A stretch of DNA of 64,000 bases from Xenopus tropicalis (Eukaryota; Chordata; Amphibia; Anura; Pipidae), in NCBI RefSeq assembly GCF_000004195.4, contig NC_030684.2, forward strand, positions 110,399,429 through 110,463,428, written 5' to 3'. The position numbers and the translations under genes were made by a program. Under the pieces are notes generated by a model. That model had not been told where the DNA came from. It was given only the letters and a program-made list of their open reading frames with translations, and ran no database searches. This document shows, one piece after another, positions 15,261 to 26,340 of the stretch. Positions within the stretch are counted from its first letter, which is position 1. Every line of letters begins with the position of its first letter.

Positions 15261-15320
15261 GGCTTTTGTAATGAAGAAAAAAAGTAATCAGGTTTTAGGT
15301 TTTTCTTTATTACAAAAGCC
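15261..15320. repeat. Short inverted repeat
   Basis: GGCTTTTGTAATGAAGAAAA is followed after a short spacer by TTTTCTTTATTACAAAAGCC, a 20-bp stem with one mismatch. The flank GGGCCAGATTTAAGATTGCTT suggests the edge of a Harbinger-like MITE. Confidence 0.6.
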
Positions 15321-15732
15321 CATTCAGTGAAATTTACAGAAAACGCCAAGCTTTTTCACATGAAACCCATGTAAGCTCCACAGCGCTTACAATGTGTGGA
15401 TAACATACAGGCACAAATAGGAGGGCAAAGGTGCACACCTTAAGTAATGAATTTCACCTACAATCTCTGCATTTAAAAATACAGGTATTTGTAAATTAAA
15501 ATAAAATGCTTTATTAAATGTTGCATAATTTAAGTGGACTAACTGAACATTACGTATAAAGGCAATTAGTTTTTTTTTCTAATTTATCTTTGTTTTTAAA
15601 GTTTTAAAAGGGTGACAATAGCCAAGTGTTCTGAAGAGCAACAATTCATACATGTAAGGCCCCTAAACAACTGGCCCTAGAGAGCTAAATAGCATTCTTT
15701 AATGTATCATATGGCCAAATTTGGCACTGTTG

Positions 15733-15905
15733 TACAGTGAGAACCATAAGTATTTGAACACCCTGCAATTTTGCAAGTTCACCCACTTAGAAATCATGGA
15801 GGGGTCTGAAATTCACATTGTAGGTGCATTCCCACTGTGAAAGACAGCATTTAAAAAAAGAATTCAGGAACTCACATTGTATGATTTTTAAAGAATTTAA
15901 AATAT
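15733..15905 (+). mobile_element. Truncated end of a second Tc1-like family
   Basis: Starts TACAGTGAGAACCATAAGTA followed by TTTGAACACCCTGC and CCACTTAGAAATCATGGAGG, a terminal repeat type I recognise from fish and frog Tc1 elements. No matching opposite end or transposase follows. Confidence 0.65.
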
Positions 15906-16469
15906 TATATCTTTCTCATACCTCCCAAATATTCTGATTATGATGTCTAGTGTTCCCTTCCACCTTTCTAATCTTTGATAAAAAAAAACCCTGCAAGATC
16001 TTCACTTGGAGTAAAAAACAAAACAGCAGTGTGGGCATTTAGGGGATCATAATGCAAGACTCTCGACACCCTCTTAGACATGACCACTTAGATAAACATA
16101 TTAAAATAGCAAATGCACCTTAAAGCCAACTAACTTGGCAATGCAGAAGAGTAACATAATATCCAAGGTTGGGTTCACCCATAAGGCATTACATCACTCA
16201 GGCCAAGTCATCACTGACAGTCTATGCCCTCTTCGCAGCAAGGAGTTTTTCTAAATAAAGAATGAAAGCACCCTTCCTGCACTTTTTAGGATGTGGATTA
16301 CTGAGTGGAAAAAAACACTCAAATCCTTTTCTCAGCTAAGAGGAAAACTGTATTCCTTTCCCAAAAGTTAATGTTTTTAAAGTAATGGCCTTTAGATTTC
16401 TTATGTTTTTGACAGGTTACCCTCTGTTTCTTTGGACAAAATATAATTTTATGGCTTTTGTTAACTAAG
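15906..16469. other. Intronic DNA, nothing recognised
   Basis: No supported feature. Confidence 0.45.
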
Positions 16470-16600
16470 GGGAACATTTATTAAAGTACGACAGGTACGA
16501 AATACAAAAAAAATTGTATTTGGTCGTCCTGTGCATATTTTCTGCGACATTTTCGTACCTTTGTGCAACTTCATGCTTCGTGGCATCTACCTCACACATT
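16470..16600. mobile_element. Partial Harbinger-like palindromic MITE
   Basis: Starts GGGGAACATTTATTAAAGTA followed by CGACAGGTACGAAA and TTTTCGTACC, similar in style to the complete element at 17624. The second end is not clear. Confidence 0.45.
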
Positions 16601-16684
16601 AATCACTCCTGTAAATAAAGCTTACCAAATATTTGGGGTTGGAAATAGCCTCTTTACTATATATGTCTTCTAAAGAAATAAGGT

Positions 16685-16900
16685 ACAGGTATGGGATTCG
16701 CAATGCTCGAGATCTGGGGTTTTCAGTAACTTGGATCTCCATACGTTAAGGGTTGTAAAAAACATTTAAACTTTAAAAAGACCAAAAAGGATTGTTTTGC
16801 CAACAATTTGGATTCATGCAGCTTGGTTAGGATCAATTACAAAAATAATCTATAAAAAAAAATCTCTCCTCTCATTTTCACCCTATTAATTGAGTTTTGG
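16685..16900. mobile_element. Partial TACAGGTATGGG-family MITE
   Basis: Begins TACAGGTATGGGATTCGCAA and continues with ATCTGGGGTTTTC and GGATCTCCATACGTTAAGG. It is a diverged, one-ended member of the family complete at 33975-34305. Confidence 0.6.
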
Positions 16901-17121
16901 TCCAAGCAATCTGTCAAGATCCCAACATCTCAAGGTGTGTCAGTCTCTTATTATGTCCAAAAAGTAGGCTTTTTTTATCTACAATATTGTTATTTATATT
17001 ACATAACTGACTCTATCCCTTCACAGCATCATACAACATACGCTTTACTGACACATATGCACAGAACTCTTGTAAAAAAACAAAAACTCAGGAACCTCTA
17101 ATGCTGTATGGTTACACAGCT

Positions 17122-17144
17122 AAAAAAAAAAAAAAAAAAAAAAA
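17122..17144 (+). repeat. Poly-A tract
   Basis: A run of 23 A residues. It may mark an old retroposon tail, but no body was recognised upstream. A second run of about 21 A lies near 19243. Confidence 0.8.
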
Positions 17145-17623
17145 GTATATACTTTAATGAAAAATGAGTATTAAATATTTAGACATTACCCACTTCTTGC
17201 AGAAACTACAGAATCTCTGTGCTCAGTATTAATTAGATTGTAAAAAACCAAGAGTAGCGCAATCCATCATAATGTTGCTACTTACCCAAATTTATAAACT
17301 CAAGATAGTTTTATCTTCTATTACACACTTGTTGGCTGTATGGTAAAGACATAAAAAGCACTTTCCTACATCTCCTTTCCTATCTCCAGTCTTATCTCCT
17401 ATCTCTATAAAACTAGGCAAAAATAGTTATCCATAAAACAGACGTATTAAAGATTTACAGTTGTACAGCAGTTCCACCATGAAGAGGAGCCCTGCTTATA
17501 AATGTTCCCAAACTTTTCAGAAGGCCAAATTATTATAACTATATGTTATGACCAGGAATATAGAACACAAATTATTGCACATGCAGAATGCTTAAAGAAA
17601 GTCTAAAAAAAAAATCACACCAA

Positions 17624-18032
17624 GGGGCTGATTTACTAAGACACGATTTCGAATCCGAATTGGAAAAATTCCGATTGGAAACGAACATTTTGCGACTTTT
17701 TCGGCGTCTTTACGATTTTTGCGTAAAAACGCGAGTTTTTCGGCGTCTTTACGAAAGTTGCGCAAAGTCGCGATTTTTTCGTAGCGTTAACACTTGCGCG
17801 CAAAGTCGCGCCTTTTTCGTAGCGTTAAAACTTAAAAGGCGCGACGTTTCGCGCAAGTTTTAACGCTACAAAAAAATCGCGACTTTGCGCAACTTTCGTA
17901 ATGACGCCGAAAAACTCGCGTTTTTACGCAAAAATCGTAAAGACGCCAAAAAAAATCGCAAAATTACCGATCATTACGAAAAAAACGCAATCGGACGCAT
18001 TCGGCCCGTTCGTGGGTTAGTAAATGTGCCCC
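17624..18032. mobile_element. Palindromic Harbinger-like MITE with 3-bp TSD
   Basis: A 409-bp near-palindrome. Left end GGGGCTGATTTACTAAG and right end TTAGTAAATGTGCCCC are inverted and flanked by CAA at 17621-17623 and 18033-18035, the 3-bp duplication length of PIF/Harbinger elements. Almost the whole interior folds back: GTAGCGTTAACACTTGCGCG and neighbours pair with GCGCAAGTTTTAACGCTAC. It is far richer in CpG (CGCGAC, TTTTCG) than the surrounding intron. The 91-codon frame inside is a product of the palindrome. Confidence 0.85.
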
Positions 18033-18035
18033 CAA

Positions 18036-19529
18036 ATATCACTAGACTTAAATACTGGCATTAAGAAACATTAGTCAGGTACAGAGAAGCATGTGGCAAA
18101 AGGCATGTTAAAACTTCACCTTTATTGGTCTGCATTAAATTAAAACCAACTAAAAAAGGAAAGCAAATGTGTATATGGTGGCAGTTTCAAATTACAGTAA
18201 TATGTTGTCTAGAATAAACCCTTGAGGTTAGATCAGTGAATGCACATTACAGAAACTGCATTTGCAGTGTCTTTAGGATGGTGCAACCCCCTGTTTTAAG
18301 TGCACAGCAGCAGGAGGGTTAAATTTTAATTTATTTTTTTTTTTCGTATATGGGTACTTGTGCACCACCCCCCAATGCTGCTATCCTGAGCACATTGCCT
18401 TGGTTTTTCATACAGAAAATATGGAACTGCCTAAACCTTCCAGTAGGACACTGACTCCTCTCATCCCCCAGTAACTCTGTTACTCAGTTAGGAATTGCTA
18501 AGTACACATAGAAATATGAATTAATCAGCATTAAAAAAAAAAGATGCTAGCCAATGTTGTGTACACCATTGAGGCCATTATTACGCTAGACTTCTTTCCA
18601 ACACAAAGTACATGCCAACCTCTCAATTAGAAGGGAAGTATGTTAATTTAGAAAGCTTTAGGTAAATTGGACACATCCATCTCCACCTAGCAGGGGAGAT
18701 TTTGGTGTGCTTAGAGAAGGCCTGAACCTAGGGAGAATGCAGGCAGAAGAGATGCACCCAGTTCCCCCCAACCGATGCACCCTAGGCATGTGCCTCTTCT
18801 ACCGACTACTAGTTCCATCCCTGTACTTCAGTTATACTCAAGGAGATTTCTGCTGTAACAGTGCTTGGTGTGAAGGACCACAAACAGCATGTGTTCTATA
18901 AACCACAGGCTGCCTGTCTGTATGGTCCATTTTGGAAGATCAAAACCCATGGGAGTTAGGCCTAGTCTGAATGTTAATTGTGGTGCATTTTGATGTGGAT
19001 ACATAAAAGCTATGCTTAATACTGCTTGAGCTGTATAGCTGGGTAAATGTTACAACAATAACATATCTTTAAAGTTTGTCATAAGCTAAAAGGAAACTGG
19101 ACCAAATGTAAATCAAGAAGCCTGAGAACTATTGTCACAGATTATAACTGGAACAATGATCCATATAATTGCAAGATGATCAGCGCTCTTTGATTGACAT
19201 GCTGTATGTGCTATAGAAAACTTTTTGAAAAGAAGTTATTTCTTTAAAAAAAAAAAAAAAAAAGATACATATAAATGGCAATCACTGCTATTTGAAGACA
19301 ATATTAAATGTTAATAGTATATTTTTTCGGTCAAAGTTCCATTACAAGCAATTTTCAGTATAGAAAGCTGTACAGATAATCAAAATGAAGGAATATTTAA
19401 AATCATTATTTATCCCTATGTCTAAAGGAAAATAAAAAATATGATTTTTAAATTGTATTTGTTTTATCAAGAGTGGATCAATTACAAAAAAAGGGTACTA
19501 AAATAAGCCAAATTACTGATTTCAGAGCC
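18036..19529. other. Intronic DNA, nothing recognised
   Basis: AT-rich. The open frame at 18707-18901 has no family resemblance I can name. Confidence 0.5.
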
Positions 19530-19660
19530 TCCACTGATGAAATGCCCAATAGTGAAAAACTCATCAGGAGCGAGTGGCTGATATGAGGTATGCGGACAGA
19601 AGAAGGAAACTGCCTTGTGATATGTTTTCATAAAATGTCTTTTCAATAAAAGTTTTAAGC
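19530..19660 (+). mobile_element. Possible Penelope-like terminal relic
   Basis: CACTGATGAAATGCCCAATA followed by GTGAAAAACTCATCAGG and an AATAAAAGTTTT tail resembles, with several changes, the CTGATGA...GAAAC block at 42661. It lacks coding sequence. Confidence 0.3.
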
Positions 19661-20259
19661 TTAGATGTCATTTGCTGTGATTATTTTGCATGAAGTGAGT
19701 TACTTTGCATGCTACTTATTTGTTTACTATATGCTACTCTACCCAATGCTCATTACACACTCAAGGACAGTATATATTCAACATGATGATTTAGTAAATC
19801 AATTCAATTTGTGAAATCATCACAAAGTTCCTTGGTAAATTAATCTCTGTAAAACCAGATACTGGAAACTAAAAGGAGCAGCTTCTCTCTGCCAGCCCTT
19901 AACACATTGCGTTAGTGGGAAGTCTATACTCACTGAAATATTAAGAACATTCAAACAGGGGCTCTAATAACCTGCAGAGATCTTCACTCTTATTCTAGAG
20001 CACCACTAACAACTCCAGAATTTATACAAGCAGAAAACTTGTTTGGGTTGGGAAAAAAAATGCTTCCCTATAACCATTGTCATCTAAATGAACCATTTTC
20101 ATAAAAATATACTTTTTTTTTTATTAGTATGTGCTATTGGGTACTCCTAAATAGAAAATTGCTATTTTAAGAATTAAGGGCCTACTAGGATCATAGGATT
20201 CACAGTGCACACAAACAAACCAAGGCACACATACATACTAGACACCCCCATCAACCAGT
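19661..20259. other. Intronic DNA, nothing recognised
   Basis: No supported feature. Confidence 0.45.
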
Positions 20260-20459
20260 TAATTGACAGAGTTTTGCCTTTTGCTTCCACACTACTTCCC
20301 GTTACAGTAGGAGCTGCATTATTTCAAGGGAAAGGATATAAAAGCACAACATTTACTGATGTATATTCCAGTTTGGTAACATTCTTTAATAGGTCACTTA
20401 ATATAATATAAACTACCTGTTGGTTAAGTATTCATTCTGGGGGTACAGTTTTCCTTTAA
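20260..20459. mobile_element. One-ended T2-type MITE
   Basis: Ends GGGGGTACAGTTTTCCTTTAA, the inverted form of a TTAAAGGAAAACTGTACCCC end. The left end is not found. Confidence 0.55.
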
Positions 20460-20599
20460 TGTACAAAATGAGAAATGTTTTGCTTAGTAAAGAAATTCAG
20501 TAAGATTATTTTTTATGATGTCTTGTTTGCTGTGAATTTGTCTGGAAGGTACCTGAATATGTAACCTGAGTTACATTTTACCTTGACTAAATAAAAAAA

Positions 20600-20727
20600 G
20601 GATGACGGCTCCAAGGTTTGCCCAGAATCTGAGTGTCCATAACGATCAATCCTCTATGACTATGTTATACTAAAAATGTGAAGACAAAGCAAAATTAAAT
20701 TATAAATTGGGTATATTTTCCCTTTAA
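20600..20727. mobile_element. Possible T2-type MITE end
   Basis: Ends GGGTATATTTTCCCTTTAA at a TTAA. No partner end was identified. Confidence 0.3.
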
Positions 20728-21283
20728 GCACCTTTATATGTTGAGTTAAATATTAATTGCAAGATGCCACATGCAGCGCTCTTTCCACCTTCTGCATTGG
20801 TCTGCATTATTTATGTACAGGATGCTTTCACTATATAAATACTTGATAATACTATTTAATATAATTTTGTTATTATCTGTATCTATACTAAACGCGCCTA
20901 TTAAGCTTTCACATTAGTTACTGACCAGTGATCTAAATTACGATCTAATTTACCCTCAACAAACAAACCCATATCAAGATTAGTTCATCAGAAGTCAGGT
21001 AACCGCCACTATTGTTATTGTTGGGGAAGAAGTATAGCACCTAAAGGAAACTCACAACCACACAGGGGATACACAGACTCTACAGAATATATAGTAGATT
21101 AATAACCCAGTTGCAAATGAATCCAAGAGACAGTCCAGAACTGCAAGGCAGTAAGGCTATCTGTGCCTTTCTCTGGTTTATTTTTCCTAATGATATGGGT
21201 TAGAAGGTGCAAGGGATGCATAATAAACATTTTTCCTTGTCAAATAGTGACTGATCTAAGAAGAAAATTTTGCTTTAAAAATA
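20728..21283. other. Intronic DNA, nothing recognised
   Basis: No supported feature. Confidence 0.45.
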
Positions 21284-21720
21284 TTAAAGGAGAAAAAAAG
21301 GTAAAAACTAAGTAAGCTTTATCAGAAAGTCCTCTATCAAAAGAAACACATGATTTCTTGTTTCCTTAATTCCTGTGCCAGAGTCTGGGCCGCTCTCTCC
21401 CCTCTCCTGCTCCCCCCTCCCATAAGAATGCTAAGAACTACCCCCCCCCCCTTAGGAATGTGTGATCTGAGCTATACAGCAGGAAGCTTCCTAATAGTCT
21501 TGCAAACTGCACATGTACAGGGGTCAGGTTCTTGGTCTTGGTGCAGGAGCGTAGCATTATGGGAATTTTCTTTACAGAGCTCAGTGGGTTTTTTTTCCTA
21601 TGAAGCTTCTGATCATCTGAACAAGGGAAATATGGGGAGACTTAAGGGCACTATTGAGAGAACTGAAGGTATGCTTGTAGCTTGAGATTAACACTTCAGT
21701 AACCTTTCCTTCTCCTTTAA
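21284..21720. mobile_element. T2-type MITE
   Basis: Begins TTAAAGGAGAAAAAAAGG and ends CCTTTCCTTCTCCTTTAA, TTAA-bounded inverted ends. It belongs to the same family as 45261-46087, sharing TTACCTT/AGTAAGCTT motifs. Confidence 0.85.
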
Positions 21721-21919
21721 TAGTTTGTGTGCTGGTTCTTTCTTTCTCCCCAATCCTATTTTCACCTACATTTTTACAACGTTAATTCTTAATATATGGA
21801 ATAAATAAGTGCCCAAATTATTTTGGGGGGATCACAGGCAAGGATTTGAAATATTGGAAGTGGCCTGGGTGGTTCAGGGGTGTGATCAAGCACGCACAGG
21901 CCATTTCTTTCTCACTGAG

Positions 21920-22060
21920 GCCCTATTCTACATGTTAGCAGGGTCCAACTCCCAGGGGGCACAGGTGACTGGTGGCCTAATAACTGGGGCCCCTCTGGAG
22001 GAGGGCCCTGTTAACTTAGTAATATGGGGCCCCATAATTACTGATGGTGGCCCTAATTGA
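21920..22060. repeat. GGGGCCCC-rich interspersed repeat
   Basis: Contains CTAATAACTGGGGCCCCTCT and GAGGGCCCTGTTAACTTAGT. A diverged relative lies at 55050-55140 (CCAATAACCCAGGAGCTCC). Family not identified. Confidence 0.45.
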
Positions 22061-23889
22061 CTATATAAACAAGAATTGTAATAATTGTTGGTAATAGGCA
22101 GAATAAATCACAAATCAGCAACTGCTCTAAAAAGTGCCCAGTTACTTTCATCTATTGCTGATGCTGAAGTGTTTTTGAAAAAACACAATAGGCCAGAAAC
22201 AAGCAATAACAGCATCTTACAAGAATTTGATCAGCAAAACAAAAACAAGGTTTTAGCTACCTTTTAACTACAATGTAAACGAATTGTGGTTTTCAACAGC
22301 AAATGTTTTTGTACAGTAACAGAAGATAACAGATTTTTTACACTATGGTTTGAAACCAGTTTTACCAATATAAATGTCCTGTGTATCTGGATATACAGAT
22401 GATTTGGCCACGTGATGACCTTCATTAGGTGCTACAAGTCACCACTCTCCTATTTAAGCAGCCGCAGGGACTTCCACATGCGTGGGACATCAGGAATGCT
22501 TACAGGTGACAATTATGATAATTATGAAGCACCTCACCAAGAACATTTCTACTCTTAACAATATGGATTATATAATGTATTTAAAATATTTACAAATAGA
22601 ATTTATTAGAAGTATAGGAATAATTTTATTCTGGTACTTTTCACCCACAGAATACAAGGACTTGAGAGATGCAATATCAACATGAAATGAATAGTTCAGA
22701 TTAGAGCTAGTGTAAAAATGCAATCAGCAATTTAGATTTATGGGGAAATCCCCATTTACAACAGCAAAACTGAAAAGTTAATTTATAATGTTACTGACAC
22801 AAAAAGGATGTGTCTCTCTACAGACAACATAAAAAAAGATGACTATACATAAAACAGTAGAAATTGCATTTATAAAATTAATCATAGAAACCCAAGACTT
22901 CATCTTCCAGAAAATATTTTTTTAAATGTACAGGATATTAATCATCTGTTTGTACATAAAACCCCTGTAAAAGCCTTGTAATATAAGTGCTGCGATATAG
23001 GGACAAGTGGAACTCATTATACAAAGTTCAGAAACTTTGTTTAAATTAACTCTGCTAATACCTAGGAAAGAAGAGGCAGGCAGCATGATGGATACCTTTC
23101 TGGCAAGAAATGGCAAAAAAATAGTTTTTGTTTAATCAGTTGCAATTGATCTAGGGCACATTCTGATCAGGTCAGGCCCCCAAATTCCATTCAGTTTGAG
23201 TTGCTGCTTATGGGTTTGCTTTTCTTTTTCTGGATAAAATTTTAGAATGTTTTTGGAAATTGTGGGAAGACAGATGACATTGGTCAACCATCTTACTACG
23301 TATTTTAAAAGGGCAACATGATTATTTAAACACAAAGTACGTACAAAGGTAATCATTCATTTTTACAGCAGATGTTTAAAAATAAACTACTGCACAACGG
23401 CAGCAGTTAACACCTAAATGTTAAAAAAGACTGAAAAAACAGCCAGAAAACAACCAGAAAATCTGTTTCAAAATGTAAATTACGTTATAACTACTTAGAT
23501 CACAGAGAATATTGTCTTTGCTTCTCTCTTAAAATACTGATTAATTCAGCACATTACAGAAGTCTGCATAACAACATTTTAGGCGTTTTGTATCCAAAAC
23601 GTTATTTTGCCCTTGACTGTCAACAAAGACAGTTCATACACACGAGTGTCACTGGCTGTTTGCACTACTCTGCTCTGAACCCCCCTGCAAAAGAAAACTC
23701 TAGCAGCCCCCAGCCCCTTTTGCATTGCATCCCTGTGTTACTTTAAATTCCTGCTAGCCACCAGCTCTCTTATCCAAGTCCTCTTGGGGAGCAGGGATTT
23801 GCAAGCAATGATAGAGAAAGCAGACCTGTTTCCCCTATAGTTACGCCACTGTCAATTTGGCAGCTTATCTGCCTGTGTATGATGCTCTC
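22061..23889. other. Intronic DNA, nothing recognised
   Basis: AT-rich. Several 60-70 codon frames without recognisable domains. Confidence 0.5.
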
Positions 23890-24010
23890 CCTAGGGCCAA
23901 ACGATCATATCAGCCCAATATCACCCACATTAGATGGCCATATCAGGAAAAGATCTGCCTGTTTGGCAACCTTGCCAAATGAGTGGATCTTAGAATGTAC
24001 AGCAAGCTTA
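23890..24010. repeat. Interspersed repeat fragment
   Basis: GGGCCAAACGATCATATCAG followed by GGCCATATCAGGAAAAGATC and GTTTGGCAACCTTGCCAAA matches a Xenopus repeat I recognise. Ends not defined. Confidence 0.5.
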
Positions 24011-24875
24011 ACCTGGTTGATTATTGTATTAAAACCCTTTTGGGGGCAAAAAGTTAAAGCTCCTCCATGTTTGGTCCTTTCAAGGTAATTAATTAGATTA
24101 TCAGTGCACAGATAATTCCCATGCATAATGGTTTCTAACAGTCACAACAAAGGATGAAAAAGAAAAGAATTATTGCCCAATCTGTTTTCTGCTCAGAACT
24201 ATTTTATTATAACACAAAGTACAAGATGAAAAGGGTTCCAAAGGAAAATGCTGAGCAATGTGAGCAAACTTTAACCTAAAGGCCATAGTATTCCTGATTT
24301 ATTCAGAACAAATAAACTCCAGCTGTTTATCATAATCCGGAGGTTACAGCTGCATGCACATTTATGGGATGCTCCTTAAGTAACTCCAAACATATTAATA
24401 GCAAGTGTTATAGCTGCAGGTGCAGAAGTTACACAACTAAATTCAAGATACATTTGTACATAAAACAAAAATGAGAATTTGCCAGGGGTCATACCTATCC
24501 TTGGTTGTTGCAACTAACATATAATGGCAAAGGCTATGTGCTGTTAGACACACACTGTGTATTGTGATAGATAGTAACAGACAGGCTCTGTGGTAATGGG
24601 AGCCGTGTGTGTACACACAAGGCAAGCATTGCTGAGAGAGAGCCTGGAATTCATCTCATATCATACACACTTCATCATGAGGAATAATCGCACCACACGA
24701 CATGCATCTCAAATGATTTAAGAGTCTTTGCGACTGAGCATATCCTTTGGCATGTACCCATTGGATTCATGTGGAAAGAGTTTTTAGCAGGCATGAGCAG
24801 AGGAGGAGGGCAATGCAGTTTATTAGCCCTTTTCTCAGTGGATGAGCAGAGAGCACTCATCATGAATAACACAAT

Positions 24876-24893
24876 CAGCAGCAGCAGCAGCAG
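24876..24893. repeat. (CAG)6 microsatellite
   Basis: Six uninterrupted CAG units followed by GGTTCCC. Confidence 0.9.
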
Positions 24894-25498
24894 GGTTCCC
24901 TTACAGCACTGATTGCTCGCACACCACTGCAGTTTGGACCTTTAATTGTTTAGCCATCAGTTAAGCCTCTAGTCCCTATACATATTGCACAAGGCTGTTT
25001 TGAGGGCTCCAGACGTTCTCACCCAATCACGTTTGTAGCTGCAGCAAACAGTCGCACGGTGACTGGCTATTTAGCGCCGCTGAAGGGTTATACATATATA
25101 TATACGAGCGCACTCCTGACACGATGCGCCACGCACAATGGGAAGTGCACATCCGCACAGGCAGCCGCTTCCCTGCCTGCTACAAGAACCACAATCCGTT
25201 CGGCAATCGGCAGACGAGCTATTTCATTTTAACACGGCTCTTTTTTCCACTTCTGGCAACCCTGACTAATTATCATGAGTGCTAATTACAAATATAGCTT
25301 CACGGCTATAACCTCTAAATCACAGTCCTCCCTAAAGAGAAAAAAAAATTCCTTACAGTCTTGAGGAAAAGGTCATGCGCCTTGTGTGGTGTGGCTATTG
25401 GATATTATTAGCCAGGGTTCCCTTATCTGCAGCCAAACTATCCGGGACCGGTAGGAGAAGCACCTGCTCTAGCAGACTGGCTCTCTCCCTGCCATGAT

Positions 25499-25537
25499 AC
25501 ACACAGATATACACACACACACAGATACACACACACC
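25499..25537. repeat. CA-rich microsatellite
   Basis: Interrupted (AC)n with AGAT interruptions. Confidence 0.85.
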
Positions 25538-25913
25538 GACCGGCGGAACAGCTCCTGTACAAACACATACATGGGCGTCGCTTAGAACAAAAGACCGGCT
25601 GGACTGACAATTGTTTCCCTTTGGCAAGTAGTTTGACACTGAGCCCTTGTTGGCAATTAATGTGTCGTATGACGCCAATCGCAAAGTTTCCTCTTTAACC
25701 CCTTCGTCTCCATCGCAATGTGTACTCATTTAGCGCCGAAGGGTTAACAGTTCTGCATGCAACTTGTCCCAAATCAGTTCCCCCCCCGCCCAAGCTAAAA
25801 TACATGTACAAGTGCAGACATGTCAGTGGGGATGATTGCATGAAGGGGCTACAGCACAGCCCAAGCGGGTTGTGCTCGTAATGTCCGTTCGCCGGTGTGA
25901 AATGAGTACTTAC

Positions 25914-25961
25914 GGTGCGGAGGAATTGAATTTCGTCCTCCACTTCGCCCCCTTCAGCCAT
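25914..25961 (-). CDS. ryr3: Ryanodine receptor 3, first coding exon
   Basis: Ryanodine receptors are very large homotetrameric Ca2+-release channels of the endoplasmic/sarcoplasmic reticulum. The minus strand reads 16 codons, MAEGGEVEDEIQFLRT, and is then cut exactly by a GTAAGTACT splice donor (plus positions 25905-25913). Known vertebrate RYR genes end their first coding exon after this same 16-residue segment with the EDEIQFLRT signature. The MAEGGE start fits RYR3 better than RYR2 (MADGGE) or RYR1 (MGDAEGE). The ATG has a strong context (GCCATGG). The frame stays open upstream, but no in-frame ATG precedes it; the codon at 26004-26006 is GTG. Exon 2, which should continue the N-terminal beta-trefoil domain, is not found in 1-25913, so intron 1 exceeds 25.9 kb. 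Long first introns are normal for this gene. Paralogue assignment rests on a few residues. Confidence 0.9.
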
Positions 25962-26340
25962 GGCTCTTGAGGAGTCAGCTCTGCTAAGACTCTGCTTTGC
26001 CTCCACTGGCAGCTCAGCGTGCTGTGCAGCTCTTCTCCCAGCAATATTAGCATACAGCTAATCCCATACCATATAGGGAGCCGAGCTACCGTGTGCTAAC
26101 TCTACTGCACTGCAGACTGGCAACCCCCTCACTGCCACAAGCGCTATCTCTCCCTCACACACACACACTGCCAAACATACGCTCCCACAGCACATCACTT
26201 ATGCACACCACAGCCCTTCCAGATGATACTCTCTGATCTATTTGCTTATAGCAAGGAAATGACCGTATGCACCTGTACGTGTGTGCTCTGCAGGTACACT
26301 CAACCCACAGCCTAATGTGCAGTCACACGCCCCTCCCCCC
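25962..26340 (-). promoter_or_regulatory. ryr3: Probable ryr3 5' UTR and core promoter
   Basis: This repeat-poor stretch lies directly upstream of the ryr3 start codon. On the minus strand CCCTATATGG (26069-26078) resembles a TATA-like or one-mismatch CArG sequence about 108 nt before the ATG. If used, it would place transcription initiation near 26040 and give a 5' UTR of roughly 80 nt; that is inference. A short CA run lies at 26156-26168. No dense CpG island is seen. Confidence 0.5.

Larger units (their letters stand above)
24011..25913. other. Repeat-poor intronic flank of ryr3 exon 1
   Basis: Unlike the rest of the intron, this stretch shows no bounded mobile elements. It contains a (CAG)6 run (24876-24893), a CA-rich tract (25499-25537), two TAATTA sites (25267-25272 and 25283-25288) and a duplicated TTTAGCGCCG motif (25069-25090 and 25728-25746). 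It is a plausible place for intronic regulatory sequence; that is inference. Confidence 0.5.

Noticed and set aside
17588..17863. 91-codon Arg/Phe-rich frame
   Set aside because: It lies in one arm of the palindromic MITE; the repeated FRRLY residues follow DNA symmetry.
25695..26006. A 103-codon frame starting upstream of the ryr3 ATG and running past the exon
   Set aside because: The apparent start codon at 26004-26006 is GTG, and the frame crosses the GTAAGT donor. Only the 16 codons 25914-25961 are supported.
26069..26078. A true CArG box
   Set aside because: CCCTATATGG has a C inside the six-base A/T core, so it is kept only as a TATA-like or near-CArG remark.
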